Shown piece after piece: positions 52,242-61,678 of a stretch of DNA of 64,000 bases (positions are counted from its first letter, which is position 1; every line of letters starts with the position of its first letter). The DNA is from Pseudomonas marginalis (GTDB lineage Bacteria; Pseudomonadota; Gammaproteobacteria; Pseudomonadales; Pseudomonadaceae), in assembly GCF_001645105.1 (NCBI RefSeq), contig NZ_LKEG01000060.1, forward strand, positions 202,383-266,382, given 5' to 3'. The notes below the pieces were generated by a model. It ran no database searches, was not told where the DNA came from, and worked only from the letters and a program-made list of their open reading frames with translations. A program made the translations under genes and the position numbers.

Positions 52242-53498
52242 ATGGGATACAAGAAGATTCAGGTTCCGGCAGTCGGCGACAAAATCACCGTCAATGCAGA
52301 CCATTCTCTCAATGTTCCTGACCAACCGATCATCCCTTACATCGAAGGTGACGGTATTGGCGTCGACATCAGCCCGGTGATGATCAAGGTGGTCGACGCA
52401 GCTGTTGAAAAGGCCTACGGCGGCAAGCGCAAAATCTCGTGGATGGAGGTTTACGCCGGTGAGAAGGCGACCCAAGTCTACGACCAGGACACCTGGCTGC
52501 CCCAGGAAACCCTGGATGCGGTCAAGGATTACGTGGTGTCCATCAAGGGGCCGCTGACCACGCCGGTCGGTGGCGGCATCCGTTCGCTGAACGTGGCCCT
52601 GCGTCAGCAACTCGACCTGTACGTGTGCCTGCGCCCGGTGCGCTGGTTCGAAGGCGTGCCCAGCCCGGTCAAGAAGCCAGGCGATGTGGACATGACCATC
52701 TTCCGCGAGAACTCCGAAGACATTTACGCCGGGATCGAATGGAAGGCTGGTTCGCCGGAGGCGACCAAGGTCATCAAGTTCCTCAAGGAAGAAATGGGCG
52801 TCACCAAGATCCGTTTCGACCAGGATTGCGGGATCGGCATCAAGCCGGTATCGCTGGAGGGCACTAAGCGTCTGGCGCGCAAGGCCCTGCAATATGTGGT
52901 GGATAATGACCGCGATTCGCTGACTATCGTGCACAAAGGCAACATCATGAAGTTCACCGAAGGGGCCTTCAAGGAGTGGGCCTACGAAGTGGCGGCGCAA
53001 GAGTTCGGCGCGACGTTGCTCGATGGTGGGCCGTGGATGCAGTTCAAGAACCCGAAGACCGGCAAGAATGTAGTGGTCAAAGATGCGATTGCCGACGCGA
53101 TGCTCCAGCAAATCCTGCTGCGTCCGGCTGAGTATGACGTGATCGCCACCCTCAACCTGAACGGTGACTACCTGTCTGATGCCCTGGCGGCGGAAGTGGG
53201 CGGTATCGGTATCGCGCCGGGGGCCAACTTGTCCGACACTGTGGCGATGTTCGAGGCAACCCATGGTACTGCGCCTAAATATGCAGGCAAGGACCAGGTC
53301 AACCCAGGTTCGTTGATTCTGTCGGCAGAGATGATGTTGCGCCACATGGGCTGGACCGAGGCGGCTGACTTGATTATCAAGGGCACCAACGGTGCGATTT
53401 CGGCCAAGACCGTGACCTATGACTTCGAGCGCCTGATGGAGGGTGCGAAGCTGGTGTCGTCGTCGGGCTTTGGGGATGCGTTGATTTCGCATATGTAA
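52242..53498 (+). CDS. icd: NADP-dependent isocitrate dehydrogenase, dimeric
   Basis: A 418-residue dimeric Icd of the E. coli type. The substrate/AceK-phosphorylation segment GGGIRSLNVALRQ contains the regulatory Ser. 'NLNGDYLSDALAAEVGGIG' and 'ATHGTAPKYAGKDQVNPGS' bind metal and NADP. ATG 52242 has GGAG six bases upstream; an earlier ATG at 52230 adds four residues without support. AceK itself is not in the window. Confidence 0.95.
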   Translation: MGYKKIQVPAVGDKITVNADHSLNVPDQPIIPYIEGDGIGVDISPVMIKVVDAAVEKAYGGKRKISWMEVYAGEKATQVYDQDTWLPQETLDAVKDYVVSIKGPLTTPVGGGIRSLNVALRQQLDLYVCLRPVRWFEGVPSPVKKPGDVDMTIFRENSEDIYAGIEWKAGSPEATKVIKFLKEEMGVTKIRFDQDCGIGIKPVSLEGTKRLARKALQYVVDNDRDSLTIVHKGNIMKFTEGAFKEWAYEVAAQEFGATLLDGGPWMQFKNPKTGKNVVVKDAIADAMLQQILLRPAEYDVIATLNLNGDYLSDALAAEVGGIGIAPGANLSDTVAMFEATHGTAPKYAGKDQVNPGSLILSAEMMLRHMGWTEAADLIIKGTNGAISAKTVTYDFERLMEGAKLVSSSGFGDALISHM

Positions 53499-53515
53499 GT
53501 CGAGCTATAAAAAAT

Positions 53516-53543
53516 CGGCCATTCTGTTGAGTCAGAATGGCCG
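53516..53543 (+). terminator. Terminator of icd
   Basis: CGGCCATTCTG (53516-53526) pairs perfectly with CAGAATGGCCG (53533-53543), followed by TTTCTTT. It may also act against the opposing cspD transcript. Confidence 0.85.
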
Positions 53544-53570
53544 TTTCTTTAGCTGTTCACTCAAGGCTGA

Positions 53571-53879
53571 TCAGGCCGTTTGTTTCTTTTTTGATTGAGT
53601 GCGCTGATCTGTCATGGGCTTCGTTTCGTGTGTTTCGTCGTGGGCTATTCCGGGCGTTGCCGCGCAAGCTGCACAAATCGCAACAGCGTGCAGTCCCTTA
53701 GGTCCTTGAATGATTTCAAAGCTCACTTCCTGGCCTGCTTTCAGCGTCTTGTAGCCGTCCATATTGATTGCTGAATAATGCGCAAACAGGTCCTCGGTTT
53801 TACCTTCTTCGTTGATAAAGCCATATCCCTTGGCATTGTTAAACCATTTGACCTTGCCACTGATCTTGACGCCAGACAT
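53571..53879 (-). CDS. cspD: Cold-shock domain protein, CspD-like, with C-terminal extension
   Basis: A 102-residue CspD-type nucleic-acid-binding protein. The cold-shock domain covers residues 1-70, with RNP1-like KGYGFIN and RNP2-like LFAHYSAI motifs. The last 30 residues are a charged Lys/Thr/Gln-rich tail with a CAAC motif near residue 74, not seen in standard CspD. ATG 53879 has GAGGG eight bases before it; ATG 53885 is too close. It is divergent from clpS, the usual place for cspD. Confidence 0.85.
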   Translation of the reverse strand: MSGVKISGKVKWFNNAKGYGFINEEGKTEDLFAHYSAINMDGYKTLKAGQEVSFEIIQGPKGLHAVAICAACAATPGIAHDETHETKPMTDQRTQSKKKQTA

Positions 53880-54104
53880 ACCCATATCCCTCTGCACCAG
53901 ACTCCATCACTGGAGTATCATCCAGTTTATCCGTCCTAACCCGAATAAATAAGGTTGACTGCGCGGACCTTTTTTACCCACTGTGGGTTCTATTGGTTGT
54001 AACACCGTTTCGCCGATAGTCAAGGCGACCGATCGGTCAGCAGTTGAAATTCTGACAGGTCGCCCCCACCACTGTATTTGAACCACTGACGAACCTTTCT
54101 TTCC

Positions 54105-54473
54105 ATGCATGCAATCAGCCAGATTCGACTAACATTCAATCAGGATCGACCGGATCACGAACACGATGACGACGGTTCTGCAGGCATTGCTGTTCAGGAG
54201 GCCAAGCCTGCTTTACAGGCGCCGCCGATGTACAAGGTGGTTTTGTTCAATGATGACTACACACCGATGGATTTCGTGGTCGAAGTGCTCGAGGTGTTTT
54301 TTAACCTGAACCGCGAGTTGGCGACCAAGGTAATGCTGGCCGTTCACACAGAAGGACGGGCAGTATGTGGAGTGTTTACCCGCGACATCGCCGAGACAAA
54401 GGCCATGCAGGTCAACCAGTACGCCAGGGAAAGCCAGCATCCGCTACTCTGTGAAATCGAGAAGGACGGTTAA
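54105..54473 (+). CDS. clpS: ClpS adaptor for N-degron proteolysis
   Basis: A 122-residue adaptor that delivers N-degron substrates to ClpAP. The disordered N-terminal arm (about 1-40) leads to the conserved binding pocket 'VVLFNDDYTPMDFVVEVL' and 'HTEGRAVCGVFTRDIAETKA'. It lies 29 bp before clpA and shares the operon with it. The gap to cspD (53880-54104) must hold both divergent promoters; I see no firm operator there. Confidence 0.95.
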   Translation: MHAISQIRLTFNQDRPDHEHDDDGSAGIAVQEAKPALQAPPMYKVVLFNDDYTPMDFVVEVLEVFFNLNRELATKVMLAVHTEGRAVCGVFTRDIAETKAMQVNQYARESQHPLLCEIEKDG

Positions 54474-54502
54474 CGCCGACCACTTGGGTATGAGGTGAAG
54501 CT

Positions 54503-56773
54503 ATGTTAAACCGCGAGCTCGAAGTCACCCTCAATCTTGCCTTCAAGGAGGCCCGTTCGAAACGTCATGAATTCATGACCGTCGAACACCTGCTGCTGGC
54601 ACTTTTGGATAACGAAGCTGCCGCCACCGTTCTACGTGCGTGCGGCGCCAACCTCGACAAACTCAAGCACGACCTGCAGGAGTTTATCGACTCCACCACG
54701 CCACTGATCCCCGTGCACGACGAGGACCGTGAAACCCAGCCAACCCTGGGCTTCCAGCGGGTATTGCAGCGCGCTGTTTTCCACGTTCAGAGCTCCGGTA
54801 AGCGTGAAGTCACGGGCGCCAATGTGCTTGTGGCCATTTTCAGCGAACAGGAAAGCCAGGCAGTGTTCCTGCTCAAACAGCAGAGCGTTGCCCGTATTGA
54901 TGTCGTCAATTACATCGCCCACGGTATCTCCAAAGTGCCTGGGCACGGCGATCATTCCGAGGGTGAGCAGGAAATGCAGGACGACGAGGGCGGTGAGTCT
55001 TCTTCTTCGGGCAATCCACTGGATGCCTATGCCAGCAACCTCAACGAACTGGCGCGCCAGGGGCGGATCGATCCGCTGGTGGGGCGCGAGCTTGAGGTTG
55101 AGCGTGTAGCGCAGATCCTCGCGCGTCGTCGCAAGAACAACCCGTTGCTGGTGGGTGAGGCGGGCGTGGGTAAAACCGCGATTGCCGAGGGCCTGGCCAA
55201 GCGCATCGTCGATAACCAGGTGCCGGACCTGCTGGCAAACAGCGTGGTCTACTCCCTGGACCTGGGCGCCTTGCTCGCCGGGACCAAGTACCGTGGTGAT
55301 TTCGAGAAACGCTTCAAGGCGTTGCTGGGTGAACTGAAAAAACGCCCTCAGGCGATTTTGTTCATCGACGAGATCCACACCATCATCGGTGCCGGTGCGG
55401 CGTCCGGCGGGGTAATGGATGCCTCCAACCTCCTCAAGCCGCTGCTCTCGTCGGGCGATATCCGCTGCATCGGTTCGACCACGTTCCAGGAATTCCGTGG
55501 CATCTTCGAGAAAGACCGTGCCTTGGCGCGTCGCTTCCAGAAGGTCGATGTGTCCGAGCCTTCAGTCGAAGACACCATCGGTATCCTGCGCGGGCTCAAG
55601 GGGCGTTTCGAAGCGCACCATGGCATCGAGTACACCGATGAGGCTCTGCGTGCGGCTGCTGAGCTCGCATCGCGCTACATCAATGACCGGCACATGCCGG
55701 ACAAAGCCATCGATGTGATCGACGAGGCGGGCGCCTACCAGCGCCTGCAGCCGGTCGAGAAGCGTGTGAAGCGCATCGACGTTGCTCAGGTCGAGGACAT
55801 CGTGGCCAAGATCGCGCGGATTCCGCCTAAACACGTCAACAGTTCCGATAAGGAGCTGCTGCGTAACCTGGAGCGCGACCTCAAGCTCACCGTGTTCGGC
55901 CAGGATGCAGCCATCGACGCGCTGTCCACCGCGATCAAGCTGTCGCGTGCGGGCCTCAAGTCGCCGGACAAGCCTGTCGGTTCGTTCCTGTTCGCAGGCC
56001 CGACCGGCGTCGGCAAGACCGAAGCGGCACGGCAGTTGGCCAAGGCCATGGGTATTGAACTGGTGCGGTTCGACATGTCCGAGTACATGGAGCGCCACAC
56101 GGTATCGCGCCTGATCGGTGCGCCTCCGGGTTATGTCGGTTTCGATCAGGGCGGCCTGTTGACCGAAGCGATCACCAAGCAGCCGCACTGCGTATTGCTG
56201 CTCGATGAAATCGAGAAGGCTCACCCCGAAGTCTTCAACCTGCTGCTGCAGGTGATGGACCACGGCACCCTGACCGACAACAACGGGCGCAAGGCGGACT
56301 TCCGCAATGTGATCGTGATCATGACCACCAACGCCGGTGCCGAAACGGCTGCGCGGGCTTCGATCGGCTTCAGTCATCAAGATCACTCTTCCGATGCCAT
56401 GGAAGTGATCAAGAAGAGCTTCACGCCGGAGTTCCGCAACCGCCTGGACACCATCATCCAGTTTGGTCGCCTCAGCCATGAGGTTATCAAAAGCGTGGTG
56501 GACAAGTTCCTCACCGAGCTTCAGGCGCAGTTGGAAGACAAGCGCGTGCAACTGGAAGTCTCCGAGGCGGCGCGCAGTTGGATCGCCGAGGGTGGCTACG
56601 ACGCGGCAATGGGCGCACGTCCCATGGCACGTCTGATCCAGGACAAGATCAAGCGGCCATTGGCCGAAGAGATCCTGTTCGGCGAGCTCTCCGACCATGG
56701 TGGCGTGGTGCACATCGACCTCAAGGATGGCGAGCTGACCTTCGAGTTCGAAACCACGGCTGAAATGGCCTGA
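54503..56773 (+). CDS. clpA: ClpA ATP-dependent protease subunit
   Basis: A 756-residue Hsp100 unfoldase of the ClpAP protease. The N-terminal domain (1-150) binds ClpS. AAA+ domain 1 has Walker A GEAGVGKTA and Walker B LFIDEIHTI; domain 2 has GPTGVGKTE and LLLDEIEKA. The domain near the C-terminus includes the ClpP-binding loop region. A REPIN follows the stop by 20 bp. Confidence 0.96.
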   Translation: MLNRELEVTLNLAFKEARSKRHEFMTVEHLLLALLDNEAAATVLRACGANLDKLKHDLQEFIDSTTPLIPVHDEDRETQPTLGFQRVLQRAVFHVQSSGKREVTGANVLVAIFSEQESQAVFLLKQQSVARIDVVNYIAHGISKVPGHGDHSEGEQEMQDDEGGESSSSGNPLDAYASNLNELARQGRIDPLVGRELEVERVAQILARRRKNNPLLVGEAGVGKTAIAEGLAKRIVDNQVPDLLANSVVYSLDLGALLAGTKYRGDFEKRFKALLGELKKRPQAILFIDEIHTIIGAGAASGGVMDASNLLKPLLSSGDIRCIGSTTFQEFRGIFEKDRALARRFQKVDVSEPSVEDTIGILRGLKGRFEAHHGIEYTDEALRAAAELASRYINDRHMPDKAIDVIDEAGAYQRLQPVEKRVKRIDVAQVEDIVAKIARIPPKHVNSSDKELLRNLERDLKLTVFGQDAAIDALSTAIKLSRAGLKSPDKPVGSFLFAGPTGVGKTEAARQLAKAMGIELVRFDMSEYMERHTVSRLIGAPPGYVGFDQGGLLTEAITKQPHCVLLLDEIEKAHPEVFNLLLQVMDHGTLTDNNGRKADFRNVIVIMTTNAGAETAARASIGFSHQDHSSDAMEVIKKSFTPEFRNRLDTIIQFGRLSHEVIKSVVDKFLTELQAQLEDKRVQLEVSEAARSWIAEGGYDAAMGARPMARLIQDKIKRPLAEEILFGELSDHGGVVHIDLKDGELTFEFETTAEMA

Positions 56774-56793
56774 TCGATAGCTGCGGGTGCCAA

Positions 56794-56882
56794 TGTGGGA
56801 GGGGGCTTGCTCCCGATAGCAGTGTTTCAGTCGCTACATGAGTGACTGATCTACCGCTATCGGGGGCAAGTCCCCTCCCACA
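56794..56882. repeat. REPIN downstream of clpA
   Basis: A 27-bp REP palindrome (56794-56820) and its inverted copy (56856-56882) match at all but two positions, with a 35-bp spacer that can also fold. Its core GTGGGAGGGGGCTTG is the same family as the REPIN near 43400. It separates clpA from the opposing infA gene. Confidence 0.85.
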
Positions 56883-56920
56883 TTTTGTTTTGGCACTTGG
56901 TAAATAGCACGCACACAAAA

Positions 56921-56941
56921 ACGCCCGGCATAACCGGGCGT
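56921..56941 (-). terminator. Terminator of infA
   Basis: ACGCCCGG (56921-56928) pairs with CCGGGCGT (56934-56941); the minus strand continues with TTTTGTGTG. It lies 15 bp after the infA stop. Confidence 0.82.
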
Positions 56942-56956
56942 CTTGTATTGACTTGC

Positions 56957-57175
56957 TTAGCGAGCGCGGTAAGTGATGCGCCCTTTGCTCAAGTCATAGG
57001 GCGTCAGCTCGACGCGCACTTTGTCACCGGTAAGAATACGAATGTAGTTCTTGCGCATCTTGCCGGAGATATGCGCGGTTACGACGTGCCCATTTTCCAA
57101 CTCCACACGAAACATGGTGTTGGGCAGGGTGTCGACGACAGTGCCTTCCATTTCGAAGCTGTCTTCTTTCGACAT
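56957..57175 (-). CDS. infA: Translation initiation factor IF-1
   Basis: A 72-residue S1-domain/OB-fold protein that binds the 30S A site during initiation. The whole family sequence [19 protein letters not shown] to '[13 protein letters not shown]' is present, unbroken. ATG 57175 is the conserved start; the frame extends upstream only as noise. It follows bpt and aat in the usual order. Confidence 0.96.
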
Positions 57176-57275
57176 GCAGTAAAGCCCTCGGTATCCAGTG
57201 AATGGCCCGGTGCAACTGCGCCAGGCAAAAGCGGCGTGCATTGTGCCCGAAAAAGGGTGTTTAAGCCAAGGGGTT

Positions 57276-57983
57276 CTAGTTAAGTGTTACCCATCTTTGA
57301 TTAATCAGCAGTTCAATAGGCCGGTATTGGGTCTTGTAATTCATCTTTTTGCAGTTCTTGATCCAGTATCCGAGGTACACCGCCTCCAGTTCCTGGCGCA
57401 GTGCCTCACCGATTTGCCAGAGGATCGCAAAGCGTCCCAGGCTGCGGCGTTCTTCGGCCGGCTCGTAGAAGGTGTAGACCGCTGACAGGCCGTTAGGCAG
57501 CAAATCGGTCACGGCAACGGCCACCAGTCGGCCGTCTGCGCGAAACTCGTAGAAGCGCGAGAAGGGCAGGTCGCGCACCAGGAAGGTAGAGAACTGGTCG
57601 CGGCTGGGCGGGAACATATCGCCATCGGCGTGTCGCTCCTCGATATAGCGCTGGTAAAGGTCGAAGTATTCTTCGGTAAACCGAGGCTTGGCCGGCATCA
57701 CTGTGAGGTCGGCGTTGCGCTTGAGGATGCGTTTCTGGTTGCGGTCCGGCAGAAACTGCGCCACGGGGATGCGTGCCGGTACACAGGCATTGCAGTTCTG
57801 GCAGTGAGGCCGGTACAGATGATCGCCGCTGCGCCGAAAACCCATCTCCGACAGGTCGGCATACACATGCACGTCCATAGGCTGGCTGGGGTCGAGGAAC
57901 AGCGTGGTGGCCTGCTCGTCGGGCAGATAGCTGCAAGAGTGGGGTTGAGTGGCATAAAACTTCAAACGCGCCAACTCGGTCAT
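57276..57983 (-). CDS. bpt: Aspartate/glutamate leucyltransferase (Bpt)
   Basis: A 235-residue aminoacyl-tRNA-protein transferase that adds Leu to N-terminal Asp or Glu, making N-degrons for ClpS. The Cys cluster [14 protein letters not shown] and '[20 protein letters not shown]' are conserved. ATG 57983 ([12 protein letters not shown]) is preferred to an upstream TTG. It is often annotated as arginyltransferase (ate). It lies 55 bp after aat. Confidence 0.92.
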
Positions 57984-58038
57984 GATCAACCCTCGGATAA
58001 GCTTTCAAATAAGTGTAAGCCAGGAGCGCGCAAGTCGC

Positions 58039-58719
58039 CTAAGAAACCCACGGTCCAGTGTTGGGTTGGTCCAGATGGTCGCGCAGGAAACCTGCGAAGT
58101 CGCTGCGGGAGATGGCGCGGGCACCCAGGCTGTGCAGGTGATCGTTGGGCATCTGGCAGTCGATCAGTACAAAACCCCAGGCCTGCAATTGGCGGGTCAG
58201 GGTGGCGAAGCCGAATTTTGAAGCGTTGTCGGCGCGGCTGAACATGGATTCGCCGAAAAACAGCTGGCCCATCGCCAGGCCATACAGGCCGCCCACCAGT
58301 TCACCGTTGTCCCAAACCTCCACCGAATGCGCATAGCCGCGCTGGTGCAGTGCCAAGTAGGCGTTCTGGATGCTCTCGGTGATCCAGGTGCCGTCGGCAT
58401 AGGCGCGCGGTGCTGCGCACGCTTGAATGACGGCAGCGAAGTCCTGGTCGAAGGTCACGGTGTAGCGCTGCTGGCGCAACAATTTGCCCAGGCTGCGCGA
58501 TATATGCAGCTCGTCGGGGAATATCACCGTGCGGGGATCGGGCGACCACCAGAGGATCGGCTGGCCCTGCGAAAACCACGGGAAACAACCGTGGCGGTAG
58601 GCTTGGATCAGTCGCTCGACCGATAAATCGCCACCGGCCGCGAGCAGGCCATTGGGTTCGCGCATGGCTTTGGCCAGCGGGGGGAATGTTAGTGAGTCGC
58701 GTTGTAACCAGGTCAGCAT
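58039..58719 (-). CDS. aat: Leucyl/phenylalanyl-tRNA-protein transferase
   Basis: A 226-residue GNAT-like enzyme that adds Leu or Phe to N-terminal Lys or Arg, producing N-degrons. The conserved 'GLLAAGGDLSVERLIQAYR' and 'GCFPWFSQGQPILWWSPDPR' and 'GGLYGLAMGQLFFGESMFS' segments are intact. I chose ATG 58719 (MLTWLQRDSLTFP). It lies upstream of bpt and infA in one minus-strand group. Confidence 0.94.
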   Translation of the reverse strand: MLTWLQRDSLTFPPLAKAMREPNGLLAAGGDLSVERLIQAYRHGCFPWFSQGQPILWWSPDPRTVIFPDELHISRSLGKLLRQQRYTVTFDQDFAAVIQACAAPRAYADGTWITESIQNAYLALHQRGYAHSVEVWDNGELVGGLYGLAMGQLFFGESMFSRADNASKFGFATLTRQLQAWGFVLIDCQMPNDHLHSLGARAISRSDFAGFLRDHLDQPNTGPWVS

Positions 58720-59215
58720 GGCATCCAGGCTTACGGAAGGGGAGGGGAGTGGGCAGCGATGGTGTCTGCCCCAAGGGTTGATTATTGTCGACGCAGCGCT
58801 CTGGGGCCAGTCCGAATCGGCCATTGACGCGCATTAGCGTGAGCGGGTGTTTCTGCAACTCTCTGCATAAGGCGTGGTCGTAATCGGGTCTGGCCCATGC
58901 AGGCATTTTGCCAAGCTTGCCTGGATTAGTAAAAACAGCTCATAAGCCTTTGTCAGCAAAGACAATGCATGCTCAAATTGGGCCTCTTGTGAGATGTCAT
59001 TGGCCAGGCTGTTTGAAGAACGCCAAGCGGCGTGGCATCAGGCACACAAACCCGTACAATGCGGCCATTGTGGCGCTGCTGCCATTTCATCCAGCAATCG
59101 CCCGGTGTTAAAAGTAGATTCAACCACGCTCGTTCATTTTTCAGCTGCTCGGATTGGGCAGTATTTGCAGTCATTCAACAGATGGACGCGCTAAAGGCGC
59201 AGGAAAAGACCCGTT
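58720..59215. promoter_or_regulatory. aat-ftsK intergenic region, no gene
   Basis: This 496-bp divergent gap holds no recognisable gene. TACAAT at 59055-59060 could be a -10 box for ftsK, with TGGCAT 16 bp upstream as a poor -35. A short minus-strand frame (58953-59174) has no family match. trxB, which I recall here in P. aeruginosa, is absent, and I see no trace of it. Confidence 0.4.
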
Positions 59216-61624
59216 TTGAAGAAATCCGCCGCAACACCTAAAGCAGCAGTCGTGCCCGCTTGGCGCCAGCACCTGCATTATCGCCTCAAGGAAGGTGCGT
59301 TGATCGCCATCGGCGCGCTGTGCCTGTTCCTGATGATGGCCTTGCTGACGTACGGCAAGGACGATCCGGGCTGGAGCCATAACAGCAAGATCGAAGACGT
59401 GCAGAACTTCGGTGGGCCTGCCGGTTCCTACAGCGCCGATATCCTGTTCATGGTGCTGGGTTACTTCGCCTATATCTTCCCATTGCTGCTGGCGATCAAG
59501 ACCTGGCAGATCTTCCGCCAGCGTCACGAGCCGTGGCAGTGGAGTGGCTGGCTGTTCTCCTGGCGGCTGATCGGCCTGGTGTTCCTGGTGTTGTCCGGGG
59601 CGGCATTGGCGCACATTCATTTCCATGCACCCACCGGCCTGCCGGCGGGCGCGGGCGGGGCGCTGGGCGAAAGCCTCGGCGACCTGGCGCGCAAGACCCT
59701 GAATATCCAGGGCAGCACCCTGATGTTCATCGCGCTGTTCCTGTTCGGCCTCACCGTGTTCACCGACCTGTCGTGGTTCAAGGTGATGGACGTGACCGGC
59801 AAAATTACCCTCGACCTGCTGGAGCTGTTCCAGGGCGCCGCCAACCGCTGGTGGGCGGCCCGCGTTGAGCGCAAGCGCATGGTGGCGCAGCTGCGTGAAG
59901 TGGACACCCGTGTCAACGAAGTCGTGGCCCCAAGCACACCGGACCGGCGTGAGCAGGCCAAGGTCAAGGAACGCCTGATCGAACGCGAGCAGGCCCTGAG
60001 CAAGCACATGTCGGACCGCGAGAAGCAGGTGCCGCCGGTGATCGCTCCCGCGCCGCCTAAACCGGCCGAGCCGAGCCATCGCGTGCAGAAAGAGAAGCAG
60101 GCGCCGCTGTTTGTCGACAGCGCCGTCGAAGGCACCTTGCCGCCGATCTCGATCCTCGACCCGGCCGAAAAGAAACAACTCAACTATTCGCCGGAATCCC
60201 TGGCGGCCGTCGGCCATCTGCTGGAAATCAAGCTCAAGGAATTCGGCGTTGAAGTGTCGGTGGACTCCATCCACCCAGGCCCGGTGATTACCCGGTATGA
60301 AATCCAGCCAGCCGCGGGGGTGAAGGTCAGCCGTATCTCCAACCTGGCGAAGGATTTGGCCCGTTCCCTGGCCGTAACCAGCGTGCGCGTGGTGGAAGTC
60401 ATCCCCGGCAAGACCACCGTGGGTATCGAGATTCCCAACGAAGACCGCCAGATCGTGCGCTTCTCCGAGGTACTGTCGACGCCGGAATACGACAACTTCA
60501 AATCGCCGGTGACCCTGGCCCTGGGTCACGACATCGGCGGCAAGCCGGTGATCACCGACCTGGCGAAAATGCCCCACCTGCTGGTGGCCGGTACCACCGG
60601 CTCGGGTAAGTCGGTAGGTGTGAACGCGATGATCCTGTCGATCCTGTTCAAGTCCGGCCCGGACGACGCCAAGCTGATCATGATCGACCCGAAGATGTTG
60701 GAATTGTCGATCTACGAAGGCATCCCGCACCTGCTGTGCCCGGTGGTGACCGACATGAAGGACGCCGCCAACGCCCTGCGCTGGAGCGTGGCCGAGATGG
60801 AGCGTCGCTACAAGCTGATGGCGAAGATGGGCGTACGGAACCTGTCGGGCTTCAACGCCAAGGTCAAGGAAGCCCAGGACGCCGGTACACCGCTGACCGA
60901 TCCGCTGTACAAGCGCGAAAGCATTCACGACGAAGCGCCGTTGTTGACCAAGCTGCCGACCATCGTGGTGGTGGTCGACGAATTCGCCGACATGATGATG
61001 ATCGTCGGCAAGAAGGTTGAGGAACTGATCGCGCGTATTGCCCAGAAGGCCCGTGCCGCCGGTATTCACTTGATTCTTGCGACCCAGCGTCCGTCGGTGG
61101 ACGTTATCACCGGCCTGATCAAGGCCAACATTCCGACGCGCATGGCGTTCCAGGTGTCGAGCAAGATCGACTCACGGACCATCATCGACCAGGGCGGCGC
61201 CGAACAACTGCTCGGCCACGGTGACATGCTCTACATGCCACCGGGCACCAGCCTGCCAATCCGGGTTCACGGCGCCTTCGTTTCCGACGATGAAGTCCAC
61301 CGTGTGGTGGAAGCCTGGAAACTGCGCGGTGCGCCGGAGTACAACGACGACATCCTCGCGGGCGTTGAAGAGGCCAGCAGTGGCTTTGACGGCGGCAGCA
61401 GTGGTGGCGACGATGATGCCGAGACCGACGCGTTGTACGACGAAGCCGTGGCCTTTGTGCTGGAAAGCCGTCGCGCCTCGATCTCGGCGGTACAGCGCAA
61501 GCTGAAAATCGGCTACAACCGCGCCGCCCGCATGATCGAAGCCATGGAAAACGCCGGCGTCGTCACCGCAATGAACACCAACGGTTCGCGCGAAGTCATT
61601 GCCCCCGGGCAGATGCGCGACTGA
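59216..61624 (+). CDS. ftsK: DNA translocase FtsK
   Basis: An 802-residue septal DNA translocase that clears chromosome ends and activates XerCD. Four membrane helices lie in about 20-190, then a linker (about 200-310) that is short and charged, and the RecA-like motor with Walker A GTTGSGKSV and Walker B IVVVVDEFADMMM. The gamma winged-helix at 'VLESRRASISAVQRKLKIGY' reads KOPS. The start is TTG 59216, preceded by AGGAAAAG; no ATG gives the conserved KKSAATPK start. Confidence 0.95.
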   Translation: MKKSAATPKAAVVPAWRQHLHYRLKEGALIAIGALCLFLMMALLTYGKDDPGWSHNSKIEDVQNFGGPAGSYSADILFMVLGYFAYIFPLLLAIKTWQIFRQRHEPWQWSGWLFSWRLIGLVFLVLSGAALAHIHFHAPTGLPAGAGGALGESLGDLARKTLNIQGSTLMFIALFLFGLTVFTDLSWFKVMDVTGKITLDLLELFQGAANRWWAARVERKRMVAQLREVDTRVNEVVAPSTPDRREQAKVKERLIEREQALSKHMSDREKQVPPVIAPAPPKPAEPSHRVQKEKQAPLFVDSAVEGTLPPISILDPAEKKQLNYSPESLAAVGHLLEIKLKEFGVEVSVDSIHPGPVITRYEIQPAAGVKVSRISNLAKDLARSLAVTSVRVVEVIPGKTTVGIEIPNEDRQIVRFSEVLSTPEYDNFKSPVTLALGHDIGGKPVITDLAKMPHLLVAGTTGSGKSVGVNAMILSILFKSGPDDAKLIMIDPKMLELSIYEGIPHLLCPVVTDMKDAANALRWSVAEMERRYKLMAKMGVRNLSGFNAKVKEAQDAGTPLTDPLYKRESIHDEAPLLTKLPTIVVVVDEFADMMMIVGKKVEELIARIAQKARAAGIHLILATQRPSVDVITGLIKANIPTRMAFQVSSKIDSRTIIDQGGAEQLLGHGDMLYMPPGTSLPIRVHGAFVSDDEVHRVVEAWKLRGAPEYNDDILAGVEEASSGFDGGSSGGDDDAETDALYDEAVAFVLESRRASISAVQRKLKIGYNRAARMIEAMENAGVVTAMNTNGSREVIAPGQMRD

Positions 61625-61678
61625 TCCCGTGCCGCGTGGCAACACGCGGCGCGCCCTGACTACTCAATGAGGACTCCC

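Noticed and set aside
58953..59174. A 73-codon minus-strand frame between aat and ftsK
   Set aside because: No family and no ribosome-binding site; it overlaps the likely ftsK promoter.
59171..61069. A 632-codon minus-strand frame opposite ftsK
   Set aside because: His/Gln/Arg-rich shadow frame; ftsK has intact motor motifs.
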